In this document: piece by piece, positions 1-7,232 of the stretch | How the letters are laid out: every line of letters begins with the position of its first letter | Numbering within the stretch: the stretch's first letter is position 1 | NCBI GenBank assembly: GCA_902492455.1 | Contig: CABULH010000037.1 | Coordinates: 1 to 17,639 of the forward strand | Origin: an uncultured Oscillospiraceae bacterium | GTDB taxonomy: Bacteria > Bacillota > Clostridia > Oscillospirales > Acutalibacteraceae | Length of the DNA: 17,639 nucleotides | Direction: 5' to 3' | Translations under genes and position numbers: made by a program | The notes under the pieces: generated by a model | Databases searched by the model: none | What the model saw: only the letters and a program-made list of their open reading frames with translations | What the model was told of the DNA's origin: nothing

Positions 1-259
1 AAATTATGATACCAATAGTCTTGCCGCCTGGAAAGCCTACCTGGCCGCCCAAAAGGCCGCCGGAACCCCGGTTACCGTTGTCTATCAGCTGGCGGAGCCG
101 GTGGTGACACAACGCGATCCAGCCCGGGTGATCCCGCCCGCGCCGATGTGCAATGTGTATGCAGACCAGGGCGATGTGGATGTGACCTATAACCGGGATA
201 TCAATATGGCGTTTGCGGCGCTGGAGACGGCGATGAAGACCCTGCTGGGAGGTGCGTAA
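1..259 (+). CDS. Phage tail protein, C-terminal fragment (5' end outside window)
   Basis: The reading frame that starts at base 2 is open to a TAA at 257-259 and gives about 85 residues. It runs in from the left edge, so the start and most of the protein are missing. The end contains the motif NVYADQGDVDVTYNRDIN followed by a short helical stretch (AFAALETAMKTLLGGA). From memory, closely similar ends occur in tail or tail-fibre-associated proteins of Firmicutes prophages. The next gene starts 1 base after the stop, and its ribosome site (GGGAGGT, 247-253) lies inside this gene, so the two are probably translationally coupled. The exact tail component cannot be named from this fragment. The phage assignment rests mainly on the neighbouring tail-fibre, amidase and holin genes. 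Confidence 0.7.
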   Translation, partial: NYDTNSLAAWKAYLAAQKAAGTPVTVVYQLAEPVVTQRDPARVIPPAPMCNVYADQGDVDVTYNRDINMAFAALETAMKTLLGGA

Positions 260-260
260 A

Positions 261-722
261 ATGGATATGGTTAAAAAGGCGGCGCAGCTGCACACATTGA
301 TCGGTTGGAAGCTTCAGGAGCTGTCGGACGGCGAAGCGGTGCAGATGCCGGATTTGTATCCCTTGTGGGAGGCGGGTACCGAATATCCCGCCCAGGCGCT
401 GGTGTACCATGGGGACTGCTTGTTCCGGGTGGAGCAGGCCCACACCGCCCAGGCCCATCAGCCGCCCGACGGCGAGGGATTGCTGGCCCTCTACCGGCCG
501 ATTCGGTCGCCGGAGGGGGTATACCGCTGGCTGTACGGCGAGGCGGTGGAAATAGGGACGCGGCGGATGGATCCCGCCGACGGGCTGGTGTATGAAGTGA
601 TCGCACCGGCGGGGGCCAACATATGGGCGCCGCACACGGTGCCGGCCATCTGGCGGCTGGCGGAAGCGGCGGAGGAGCCGGATGAGATAGCGCCGGAGTA
701 TCCGGCAGAGGGGGCGGTTTGA
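261..722 (+). CDS. Small phage tail protein with carbohydrate-binding-like domain
   Basis: A 153-residue protein. I chose the ATG at 261 because GGGAGGT (247-253) sits 7 bases upstream; a GTG at 252 overlaps that ribosome site and is less likely. Residues about 30-85 contain the pattern YPLWEAGTEYPAQALVYHGD then LFRVEQAHTAQ. This is the aromatic-rich pattern of the chitin-binding-like (CBM5/12-like) modules often found in small prophage tail proteins: a tryptophan-containing strand, YPAxALVYHxG, then a conserved QAHTSQ-like turn. The second half (residues about 88-130, with WLYGEAVEIG and IWRLAEAAEE) has the look of a similar strand set and may be a second, degenerate module. The tail is acidic. 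It probably sits at the baseplate or fibre and helps contact the cell envelope; this role is inferred. Its stop codon overlaps the next ATG by one base (TGATG). Confidence 0.65.
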   Translation: MDMVKKAAQLHTLIGWKLQELSDGEAVQMPDLYPLWEAGTEYPAQALVYHGDCLFRVEQAHTAQAHQPPDGEGLLALYRPIRSPEGVYRWLYGEAVEIGTRRMDPADGLVYEVIAPAGANIWAPHTVPAIWRLAEAAEEPDEIAPEYPAEGAV

Positions 723-1468
723 TGTCAATATTGCGGGTGAAGGACGACCAGGGAAATTATGTGGAGATTCCAGCCATAAAAGGGGAGCCGGGAGCATCCG
801 GGGTGATCGACGCCACCACGGAATCCGCGCTGACCGGGCTGCTCAAGGGAGCGGGCGGGCATATTGCCCCGGCGGTGGCCGGGACGGATTATGTTGCTCC
901 CGCTGATATGGCGGCGAAACAGAATAAGATCACCGCCTCCGGGCTGCTCAAGGGAGACGGCGCCGGAGGAATCACCGCAGCTGTGGCGGGAACGGATTAT
1001 GTTGCACCCGTCAGTATGGAGGCGAAACAAAATAAAATCACCGCGTCTGGGCTGCTGAAAGGAAATGGAGCCGGCGGCGTTACCGCAGCTGTATCCGGGA
1101 CAGATTATGCGCCGGCGATAGATTATATCGTCGATCAAGGGACAAGCGGGATATGGTATTACCGCAAGTGGAATAGCGGAACGGCGGAATGCTGGGGTAT
1201 GCAAACGAATGTAAGCGGAACGTTTGCCGACTGGGGGAATATTTATTCGTACGATATTCCATCGGTGAGTTTTCCATCAGGATTGTTTACTGCTCTGATC
1301 TATGAATCCGCGCAGGCGAGATGCCCGGAGCAAAATGCTGTATCCTCGATCAATGCTCATGGCGGATCAATATCAACCGCAAGTCAAATTACCTGTATCA
1401 GAGGTACAGCCGCGACAGGCACCTACACGTTTACCGCTTACCGGTACGCAATCGGCCGTTGGAAATAA
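722..1468 (+). CDS. Phage tail fibre protein with tandem repeats
   Basis: A 248-residue protein starting at the ATG at 722, which overlaps the previous stop by one base; a purine-rich AGAGGGGG lies just upstream. The N-terminal 25 residues (SILRVKDDQGNYVEIPAIKG) are a typical tail-fibre head. Three tandem repeats follow, built on LLKGxGAGGxTAAVxGTDYVAP plus a linker containing AKQNKI. Corresponding bases start at 836, 941 and 1049, so the period is 35-36 residues. These short repeats are typical of trimeric fibre shafts. The C-terminal part begins with GIWYYRKWNSGTAECWG, a motif common in the distal domain of Firmicutes and enterobacterial tail fibres, and ends in beta-rich sequence (TFTAYRYAIGRWK). 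It is likely the receptor-contacting fibre. Variation in the number of repeat units between related phages would be expected. Confidence 0.8.
   Translation: MSILRVKDDQGNYVEIPAIKGEPGASGVIDATTESALTGLLKGAGGHIAPAVAGTDYVAPADMAAKQNKITASGLLKGDGAGGITAAVAGTDYVAPVSMEAKQNKITASGLLKGNGAGGVTAAVSGTDYAPAIDYIVDQGTSGIWYYRKWNSGTAECWGMQTNVSGTFADWGNIYSYDIPSVSFPSGLFTALIYESAQARCPEQNAVSSINAHGGSISTASQITCIRGTAATGTYTFTAYRYAIGRWK
836..1112 (+). repeat. Three tandem repeat units inside the tail-fibre gene
   Basis: Three in-frame copies of a 105-108 bp unit begin with GGGCTGCTCAAGGGA or a close variant at 836, 941 and 1049. Each encodes LLKG, a glycine-rich turn and GTDYxAP. The first copy is one residue shorter than the others and the third is followed directly by the distal domain. 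Divergence between copies is mostly at silent positions. Confidence 0.8.
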
Positions 1469-1483
1469 AAAGGGGGTCATTAT

Positions 1484-2374
1484 CTGAACATCATCACCTG
1501 TTATCAAACAAAGAATCCCTGCTACCAAAAGGGCACCCCTATGACGCCGGTGGGGATCGTGGTGCACAGTACCGGGGCGAACAATCCCAACCTGTGCCGG
1601 TATGTGGATTGCCCGGAGCAGCTGGGAATCAACCGCTACGGGAACCACTGGAACCGGGCGGACGCTCAGACTCTGGTGCACGGGGCTGTCGGCAGAGACA
1701 AAAACGGCCGTGTCGCGGTGGTGAACACCCTGCCCTATACCATGGCCGCCTGGGGTGTGGGCGGCGGCAAAAAGGGCAGCTACAACTACGATCCCACCGG
1801 GCATATCCAATTTGAGATGCTGGAGGACGATCTTGTCAGCCGCGATTATCTGGATGAGGTGCTGGAGGCGGCGGTGGAATACTGCGTCCTGCTCTGCCGG
1901 GAATACGGCCTGACGGCGGAGAGCATCGTCAGCCACAGGGAAGCCCACGCGCTGGGATACGGCTCCAATCATGGAGATCCGGAGAACTGGCTGAACCGGC
2001 ACAGGCTGACAATGGAGGATTTCCGGGCAAGAGTCCGGGAGAAGATGAAGGGAGAAGTGACAATCATGGGTAAGGTTGTGAAGGCGGAGGAGCTGAAGGC
2101 GTGGATCGACGCCCACGCCGTGGAGATGGAGAAGGAGCCGGATATCAAACCGGAACCGGCGCTGAAGGCAGGGGATCGGGTGGTGCTGAAGCCGGGAGTC
2201 ACCCAATGGGGCACCGGGTCCTCCGGCAAGAGCATCCCTGCCTGGGCACAGGATGGCAAGACCACCTTCACTGTGCTGGAAATCGTCAAGGATGGCACGG
2301 AAGCCCGGATCGGCAACGCCGTGGGCGCTTACACCGGCACCGCCTATATTAAGGATCTGGAAAAGGTGGGCTGA
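1484..2374 (+). CDS. N-acetylmuramoyl-L-alanine amidase (endolysin) with SH3-like wall-binding domain
   Basis: The prophage endolysin: it cleaves the bond between N-acetylmuramic acid and L-alanine in peptidoglycan at the end of infection. The frame is open from the upstream stop at 1466. I place the start at CTG 1484 (296 residues). AGGGGG (1471-1476) is 7 bases upstream, and the resulting N-terminus NIITCYQTKNPCYQKG matches what I recall of clostridial phage amidases (NIIxAYLTKNPCY). The first ATG, at 1541, would start at the first catalytic strand and remove those residues. The Amidase_2 fold spans about residues 20-190. Counted from the CTG, probable zinc ligands are His28 (VVHSTG), His155 (SHREAH) and Asp165 (NHGDPENW); Glu111 (HIQFEM) is the likely catalytic glutamate. 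A charged linker leads to an SH3-like domain (about 228-296, AGDRVVLKPG to YIKDLEKVG) that probably binds the wall. The holin gene follows. Confidence 0.9.
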   Translation: MNIITCYQTKNPCYQKGTPMTPVGIVVHSTGANNPNLCRYVDCPEQLGINRYGNHWNRADAQTLVHGAVGRDKNGRVAVVNTLPYTMAAWGVGGGKKGSYNYDPTGHIQFEMLEDDLVSRDYLDEVLEAAVEYCVLLCREYGLTAESIVSHREAHALGYGSNHGDPENWLNRHRLTMEDFRARVREKMKGEVTIMGKVVKAEELKAWIDAHAVEMEKEPDIKPEPALKAGDRVVLKPGVTQWGTGSSGKSIPAWAQDGKTTFTVLEIVKDGTEARIGNAVGAYTGTAYIKDLEKVG

Positions 2375-2375
2375 C

Positions 2376-2609
2376 ATGGACACGGCGGTTATCGTGGCGA
2401 TTATCTCCCTGGTGGGGACGCTGCTGGGCAGCAGCGGCGGGGTGCTGGTATCCTCCAAGCTGACGGCCTACCGGCTGCAGCAGCTGGAGAACAAGGTGCA
2501 GGAACATAACAACTATGCCCGCCGCCTGCCGGTGGTGGAGGAGCAGATCAAGGTTATTAATCACCGGGTGGCGGATCTGGAAGCCCGTGAAGAGAGGGGA
2601 AGTGCCTGA
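2376..2609 (+). CDS. Small membrane/coiled-coil phage protein (XhlA-like)
   Basis: A 77-residue protein starting at ATG 2376, one base after the amidase stop; the ribosome site is the GGTGGG-like run inside the end of the amidase gene. Residues about 4-26 form one hydrophobic segment (VAIISLVGTLLGSSGGVLVSS). The remainder is a heptad-like charged helix with the motif LENKVQEHNNYARRLPVVEE, predicted to be a coiled coil. This layout and the K-x-x-HNN motif recall the XhlA-type proteins that sit beside holins in Firmicutes prophages, although XhlA usually has its membrane helix at the C-terminus. It probably acts with the holin at the cytoplasmic membrane during lysis, or is a second holin-like component. 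Its stop overlaps the next start by one base (TGATG). Confidence 0.65.
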   Translation: MDTAVIVAIISLVGTLLGSSGGVLVSSKLTAYRLQQLENKVQEHNNYARRLPVVEEQIKVINHRVADLEAREERGSA

Positions 2610-2860
2610 TGGACATCATCGGTTATATTGTGGACAACGCGCTGATTCTCATCCCGGCGCTGATTGTCGTGGGGGCGATTATCAAACAGGTTGAGGCAAT
2701 TCCAAACAAGTGGATTCCGCTGATTCTGCTGCCCCTGGGTATCGCCGGGGCGCTGGCCCTGGGCGGCCTGTCGACGGACAGCGTTATCCAGGGAATCCTG
2801 GTAACCGGCGCGTCGGTTTACGGCAACCAGCTTGTCAAGCAGCTGGGGAAAAAGGAATAA
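2609..2860 (+). CDS. Phage holin (Phage_holin_5_2 / Hol44-like)
   Basis: An 83-residue, very hydrophobic protein starting at ATG 2609. The ribosome site is AGAGAGGGGAAGTG in the end of the previous gene. It has three likely membrane segments: about residues 8-27 (ALILIPALIVVGAIIK), 36-55 (IPLILLPLGIAGALALGG) and 60-78 (SVIQGILVTGASVYGNQ), with a basic end (KQLGKKE). The pattern IxxIPNKWIPLILLPLGIAGA followed by STDSVIQGILVTGASVYGNQ matches my memory of the clostridial Hol44 family. Holins form membrane lesions that release or activate the endolysin. It is the last gene of the prophage module and is followed at once by a terminator. Confidence 0.85.
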   Translation: MDIIGYIVDNALILIPALIVVGAIIKQVEAIPNKWIPLILLPLGIAGALALGGLSTDSVIQGILVTGASVYGNQLVKQLGKKE

Positions 2861-2865
2861 AGTAA

Positions 2866-2897
2866 AAAGACCCCGCCGGTTTTTCGGCGGGGTCTTT
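2866..2897 (+). terminator. Terminator closing the prophage lysis operon
   Basis: A 13-bp perfect stem (AAAGACCCCGCCG / CGGCGGGGTCTTT) with a 6-base loop starts 5 bases after the holin stop. The A-rich left flank and T-rich right arm make it look usable from both sides. Confidence 0.9.
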
Positions 2898-2917
2898 GGG
2901 ATTATCGGGATCTTCCT

Positions 2918-2971
2918 GGCTCTCTGAGAAAGAGAGAGCCGCCAGAAACACGGCCTTTCGGCTGTTTTCTG
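2918..2971. other. Two adjacent hairpins at the prophage/host junction
   Basis: The first hairpin is GGCTCTCT (2918-2925) paired with AGAGAGCC (2933-2940). The second pairs 2943-2955 with 2960-2971 around a TTTC loop and has a single bulged base. They lie between the holin terminator and the end of the minus-strand lipoprotein gene, so one may terminate that gene. No integrase gene and no clear attachment-site repeat is visible here. Confidence 0.5.
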
Positions 2972-3028
2972 ACGGCTGCTCTGATGCCGGGTAACGATAT
3001 GGAGAAAGGAAGGGAAACGCGGAAAGAC

Positions 3029-3901
3029 TTATGCACGCTTTTTCAGCGCCAACAGCGTGCCGCCCGCTAAAAGGGTGAGGACGACGGCGGAAACCGCGAT
3101 GGGATCGCCGGTGGAGGGCGCGGGTTCGGTAGCGGTGGTATCCACGCCGGTGGCTTTCACGGAAAGCGAAGCCTTGGCGCTGTTGTAGGTTTCGGAGGTT
3201 TTCTTGTCGCCCAGCTTGATGGTGAAGGTGCTCTGGGTCATATCATAGACATATTTGTAGTCCCAGCCGTCGCCGCCGTCGATAACCGCGCCGGTGGTAT
3301 CGGTGCTGGCAACGTCAAAGGCCCATTGTCCCAGAACCTCCAAAATGCGGGTGTCCACGGTCAGGGTGACGTCGGCGGCCGCAGCCTCGCCGGTGGTAGT
3401 CATAACCGCTTCCTGGATATCGTCGCTGGCGCCGATGTAGGTCTTGGCGGCATCCCAGTATTTGGCGGGCATCCACTTCTTGATCTTCGCGTTGTAGTCG
3501 GCAATGCTGGAGAAGGAGAAGCTCACCGTATAGTCATAGGAGCCCAGGTCCTTGGTTTCGGTTTTGCCGGTGTCCTTGTTTTCCACCTCTTCCATTTTGG
3601 TCTGTTCCTTCATCGTCACGGTGAAGCCGGAGGGAACCTTGCTTTTGAAGAGGTTGAGCAGCGCCTCGGGGGATTTGATGTAGCCCTTGTTGGCGTTGGC
3701 GGTATCGCCTTCCACCATGAAGTTATTGCCCACGCCTTCCACGCCGTTTTTCGGAACGACGATGGTGAAATTGGCTTTGCCGGAGCCGGTGGCGGGGTTG
3801 ACCTCCAGGTTGCCGGAAGGCACCAGATGGCCGCAGGAAGCCAGCGCTAGGCACAGTGCGCCTGCGATAACGAAAGCCGAGAACTTTTTGAGACTTTTCA
3901 T
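3029..3901 (-). CDS. Surface lipoprotein with a sortase-like C-terminal tail, function unknown
   Basis: A 290-residue exported protein. The start at 3901 is set by AGGAGG 6 bases upstream; an in-frame ATG at 3919 lies upstream of that site. The signal peptide ends in a lipobox (LALASC, Cys23), so it should be lipid-anchored after cleavage. The body is rich in Asp, Thr and Lys and in beta-strand-like segments (GSGKANFTIVVPKNG, SYDYTVSFSFSSIADYN, ADVTLTVDTRILEVLG), with no motif I can assign. The end has a Pro/Thr-rich spacer, PSTGD at about 262-266, a hydrophobic stretch (PIAVSAVVLTLLAGGTLLAL) and the basic tail KKRA, the layout of a cell-wall sorting signal. Having both a lipobox and a sorting-like tail is unusual. 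The gene stands alone next to the prophage end and may be host DNA or prophage cargo. Confidence 0.75.
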   Translation of the reverse strand: MKSLKKFSAFVIAGALCLALASCGHLVPSGNLEVNPATGSGKANFTIVVPKNGVEGVGNNFMVEGDTANANKGYIKSPEALLNLFKSKVPSGFTVTMKEQTKMEEVENKDTGKTETKDLGSYDYTVSFSFSSIADYNAKIKKWMPAKYWDAAKTYIGASDDIQEAVMTTTGEAAAADVTLTVDTRILEVLGQWAFDVASTDTTGAVIDGGDGWDYKYVYDMTQSTFTIKLGDKKTSETYNSAKASLSVKATGVDTTATEPAPSTGDPIAVSAVVLTLLAGGTLLALKKRA

Positions 3902-4225
3902 TGGAATCCTCCTGTTCATTTTTGCTCATGCCCGCCGCGGAGACGGGCTGATGGACGTGAAAACGGCACAACCGGACGGATTTGCTGAAACTGTCCGATG
4001 GACACAAAGGATGCGCAAACGGCCGATGGCAGATGAGGGAAAGAACGGTTTGGGAATTCCTGGGCTAAAAACGGGTGGTTTGCCTTAAACAAAAAGAAAA
4101 TATGGAAACAAATCAGTTCTTTTGACAAATATATTCTACCGAAAAAGAAAGCCGGGTACTAGAAAATTCTTGACATAAACCAGGACGATATTGCTGAATT
4201 TGTGGGAAATCCCTAAATTCCGGCG
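3902..4225. other. Intergenic region without a gene
   Basis: This stretch of 324 bases holds no convincing gene on either strand. The part from about 4080 is clearly AT-richer than the flanking genes. Upstream of the minus-strand lipoprotein there is a possible weak promoter: TTGTCA (complement of 4123-4128), 18 bases, then CATATT (complement of 4099-4104). It would give a leader of nearly 200 bases. I see no clear terminator for the gene that ends at 4226. Confidence 0.4.
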
Positions 4226-5236
4226 TTATGATCCCAGCCGGCGCAGCGTTTGGGAAACAGCCGCCAGATTTTCCGGCGGCGTCAGCGGCGGCACCTCGCA
4301 GCCCGCGGCGATAACGGCGGTGGGAGAGGAAACCGCCGCGCATTTTTCCACCGCTTCGGCCACCATGGCAGGAGTGCCCCGCAGCAGAATCTCCACCGGA
4401 TCAAAATTGCCGCAGGCGCTGCATTTGCCGGTAAAAATCTCGTTGGCTCTGCGGAAATCCACCATCCAGTCGCAGTCGATGAGATCCGCGCCGGTTTCCG
4501 TCACCAGCTCCAGCAAACCGCTGATATCGCCGCATATATGGAGCTTGGCTTTGCCGCCCGCTTGATGGATGGCTTCCACAATGCGCTTTTCATAGGGCAG
4601 GGCGAATTCCTCATACATGGCGGGGCCGATAAGGGAAGCGGCGGCGTCCCCGATACCGACGATGTCCGCGCCGGCGGCGATTTGGGCGGTGGCAAAGGCG
4701 ATGGCCTGCCGGGTGCAGATATCCAGAAGCTCGGCGGCCGCCTCCGGCTCGTCGAAAATATCCATCATCATATTGTTCAGATCCCGCAGGTCGCAGGCCT
4801 CCGCGAAGCCGCCCTCCACCCAGCCCTGAACGGCGCATTCCTTCCGGGCGTATTCCGCGTACCGGCGCACGGCCAGCAGCCGGTCGTTCATCCGGGCGCA
4901 GGCGGAGGGGTCCTTTACCTGCAGGCGGGAGACCTCCCCGATGTTCTGCAGCAGAGGCTGGGGCGCGTAGGGCACCCCGTCTTCGGGATAGGTCACTGCG
5001 GCGCCCAGGCCCTCGGCCTCCCGCATGGGATCGGAGATGGCGCTGAGGATATCCAGATCAAACTCCTCCCGGCAGCGGATGCCCGCCTCGGTCAGCACCC
5101 GATAGTCGGTGACAAACTCCCGGTAGCTTTTTCCGATGTAGCGGGCGCCGAAGCCCATTATGATGCAGTTGTTGGGGATGCGGTCCACCGGCCGGCCCTC
5201 CAGCCGGGAAAACAATCTTTCATAGGCATTCATCAT
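4226..5236 (-). CDS. UroD-fold methyltransferase-like protein (MtaA/MtbA/CmuA type)
   Basis: A 336-residue protein of the uroporphyrinogen decarboxylase superfamily. Start 5236 has AAGGA 7 bases upstream; an ATG at 5233 is a close alternative. It begins NAYERLFSRLEGRPVDRIP, the usual opening of the family. True UroD needs an N-terminal arginine-rich substrate motif that I do not see. Instead the protein has the zinc pattern of methylcobamide:CoM-type methyltransferases, His-X-Cys then a distant Cys: His233 and Cys235 (KLHICGDISG) and Cys313 (AAGCEVPPLTPPENL). Such proteins move a methyl group between a corrinoid protein and a thiol, or act on methylated substrates. It is the last gene of a glycosidase operon, 34 bases after the GH127 gene. 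No corrinoid-binding partner is present in the window. The substrate is unknown. Confidence 0.8.
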   Translation of the reverse strand: MMNAYERLFSRLEGRPVDRIPNNCIIMGFGARYIGKSYREFVTDYRVLTEAGIRCREEFDLDILSAISDPMREAEGLGAAVTYPEDGVPYAPQPLLQNIGEVSRLQVKDPSACARMNDRLLAVRRYAEYARKECAVQGWVEGGFAEACDLRDLNNMMMDIFDEPEAAAELLDICTRQAIAFATAQIAAGADIVGIGDAAASLIGPAMYEEFALPYEKRIVEAIHQAGGKAKLHICGDISGLLELVTETGADLIDCDWMVDFRRANEIFTGKCSACGNFDPVEILLRGTPAMVAEAVEKCAAVSSPTAVIAAGCEVPPLTPPENLAAVSQTLRRLGS

Positions 5237-5270
5237 CGATGCATCCTTTCACAGAAGGTGGGAGAGGGGA

Positions 5271-7229
5271 TCAGCGCCCGGCGACAGCGTCGTTGCGGGG
5301 CGCCGCGGCCCGGTCGACGGCGGGAAAGCTGGTGCGGCGCAGGGTGGTGCAGCCGATGGGCACCAGCTCCACCCATTCGGGCACGGCCCAGGCCGAGAGC
5401 ATTTGGACCTGCAGGGTGACGGGGGGATTCTCCCATTCAAAGCCATTGGCGTCGTAGCGCTTTTCCCGGAGATATTCCTCCGGACGGCGGCTGTCATAGA
5501 ACAGGGTGTATTCCCAGTTTTCCCCTTCCGCCGGGGTGTAGTTGGTATCGCAGAAGGGCGCCTTTTCGTAGTGAAAATAATCGTCGCCCACCTCGGATAT
5601 GTTCAGGGAGAAGAGCAGCGGCCCGTCGGCCACGGCCTTGGTGCCGTCCACGGCGGTGAGCAGCCGGGGCCGGGAGGGGAGGATCAGCTCCAGCCGGTCT
5701 CCGTCCTGGAATTCCCGTTCCAGCTGCAGGGCGCGGCCGCCGCCCCGCTTCACCATCCGGGCCGGGACTTCCCCGCCGTTGAGGAGCAGCCGGGCGTTGG
5801 AGCACCAGTAGGGGATGCGGAAGGAGAGGTTCTGCCGGAAGCTGCCGTCGGCGCGGATGCGGAACTCCGCCCTTTTCTCAAAGGGATAACGGGTCCGCTG
5901 CTCGATCTCCACCGCCCTGCCGCCGCATTTGGTCTGCAGCAGGCAGGGACCGTAGTAGAGGGCGCAGAGGCCGCCCTCCTCGTCCTGCATCCACATACCG
6001 GACAGGTGATAGGGCATGATTTTGCCGGAATTGGGGGCGCAGCAGACGGCGGCGTCCATGTGGGTGGGGGAATAGTCCCAGCGGTCCCCCACATCCTTGG
6101 CGGCGCGGTAGCAGTTGTCGGAGCAGAGGTATTGGATAGCTCTGCCGTCCTGCCGGCGGGCGGCCATAGCGGCGTTGTGAATCATCCATTCCTCGTAATC
6201 GGCGTATTCCAGGTCGCCGGTGAGCTGCAGGGCCGCGTTGAGGCTGAACATCAGCTCGGTGGTGGAGCAGTATTCGTAGCCGATGCCGGGGATGGGATAG
6301 CATTCTCCTATGTTCAGCCCTTCCCGGTCGGTAGGGGAGACGTTGCCCTGGTGAACGCCGATCAGTTCGTCGGATTTGCAGGAGCCGGAGAGGCTGAGAT
6401 ACCGCTTCATCTTGTCAAAGGCGCTGAGGAAAAGGGCGTAATAGTCCTTTTTGCCGGTTTCCCGGTAGAGCAGCAGGGGGATGCGCAGCTGCTCGCAGGT
6501 GTGGGCTCCATGGCCCACGAAGGGCGCCTGGGGGGTGGAAGCCTTGTCCCGGGCAAGATCGTAGCAGGGGAATTTGGCGTCCGCCGCATAAAGGGAATAA
6601 TCCTCGTAGAGAAATTCGCAGAAGGCCAGATACTCCGGCTTTTTCAGCTGATGATAAAGGGAGAGGATCGGCTCGATAATCATCAGGCTGTGGGTTTTGC
6701 TGCCGTCCTCGTCCGGAACCCGGTAAAGGGAGCGCCCTTGCGCCAGGGGGCCGTACTGCCGCACCACCAGATCGCACAGCTTTTCCAGGGCGGTCAGCAC
6801 CCGCTTTTCCCTGGTGTGGCGGTAATAGGTCAGCAGACAGGTCATCAGGCGGCTCTGGGTCCACAGCTCGCCGCTGCGGGGGCCGTTGCCGAACCGCTCG
6901 TTGGGCAGAAAAATACCCATATAGCCGTCCGCCTCCTGGCAGCGGAGGATACGGTCCACATACTCCCTGGCGTCCTGCATCAGCTCCTTGTCGTCCAGGG
7001 CGAAGGCCAGGCGGGTCAGGGCGTCCCGCCAGTTGCCTTCGGTTTCGCCCGGCCACCAGGAGCTCCAGCAGCCGTCGATTTCATCCTTCACCTTTTTATC
7101 CTCGAAGATGCCGCTGGCGGCGTCGGGGCACAGATGCTGCAGGTTGCCCGTGATCCCCCGCTTATCCCGCAGCAGATGCTCCAGCATCCAGCCCCGGGGA
7201 AGAATTTTTCCCGTGATGTCCGTTAACAT
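5271..7229 (-). CDS. GH127-type beta-L-arabinofuranosidase
   Basis: A 652-residue protein with no signal peptide, so probably cytoplasmic. It matches the GH127 layout: an (alpha/alpha)6 barrel from about residue 10 to 420, then beta-sandwich domains. Compared with Bifidobacterium HypBA1 (from memory), the acid/base glutamate is Glu309 (NIGECYP), the zinc ligands are Glu319 and Cys321 (GYEYCSTTE) plus Cys396 and Cys397 (AVCCAPN), and Cys396 is the likely nucleophile. The spacing between the two glutamates is 10 residues against 16 in HypBA1, so the loop over the active site is shorter. The family removes beta-L-arabinofuranose or related sugars from plant glycans and hydroxyproline arabinosides; the exact substrate cannot be read here. 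The start lies 3 bases after the upstream stop with only a weak ribosome site, so translation is probably coupled. Confidence 0.88.
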   Translation of the reverse strand: MLTDITGKILPRGWMLEHLLRDKRGITGNLQHLCPDAASGIFEDKKVKDEIDGCWSSWWPGETEGNWRDALTRLAFALDDKELMQDAREYVDRILRCQEADGYMGIFLPNERFGNGPRSGELWTQSRLMTCLLTYYRHTREKRVLTALEKLCDLVVRQYGPLAQGRSLYRVPDEDGSKTHSLMIIEPILSLYHQLKKPEYLAFCEFLYEDYSLYAADAKFPCYDLARDKASTPQAPFVGHGAHTCEQLRIPLLLYRETGKKDYYALFLSAFDKMKRYLSLSGSCKSDELIGVHQGNVSPTDREGLNIGECYPIPGIGYEYCSTTELMFSLNAALQLTGDLEYADYEEWMIHNAAMAARRQDGRAIQYLCSDNCYRAAKDVGDRWDYSPTHMDAAVCCAPNSGKIMPYHLSGMWMQDEEGGLCALYYGPCLLQTKCGGRAVEIEQRTRYPFEKRAEFRIRADGSFRQNLSFRIPYWCSNARLLLNGGEVPARMVKRGGGRALQLEREFQDGDRLELILPSRPRLLTAVDGTKAVADGPLLFSLNISEVGDDYFHYEKAPFCDTNYTPAEGENWEYTLFYDSRRPEEYLREKRYDANGFEWENPPVTLQVQMLSAWAVPEWVELVPIGCTTLRRTSFPAVDRAAAPRNDAVAGR

Positions 7230-7232
7230 AAA

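Noticed and set aside
836..1112. CRISPR array
   Set aside because: The repeats are in frame within a tail-fibre gene, have no unique spacers, and their differences are mostly silent.
4122..4175. Two TTGACA sequences on the + strand (4122 and 4170)
   Set aside because: Neither has a -10 at 16-18 bases, and no + strand gene follows.
5403..7226. Long open frame on the + strand opposite the GH127 gene
   Set aside because: It is a GC-rich mirror frame: low-complexity Gly/Val/Ala/Pro sequence with no family pattern, while the minus strand encodes a recognisable enzyme.
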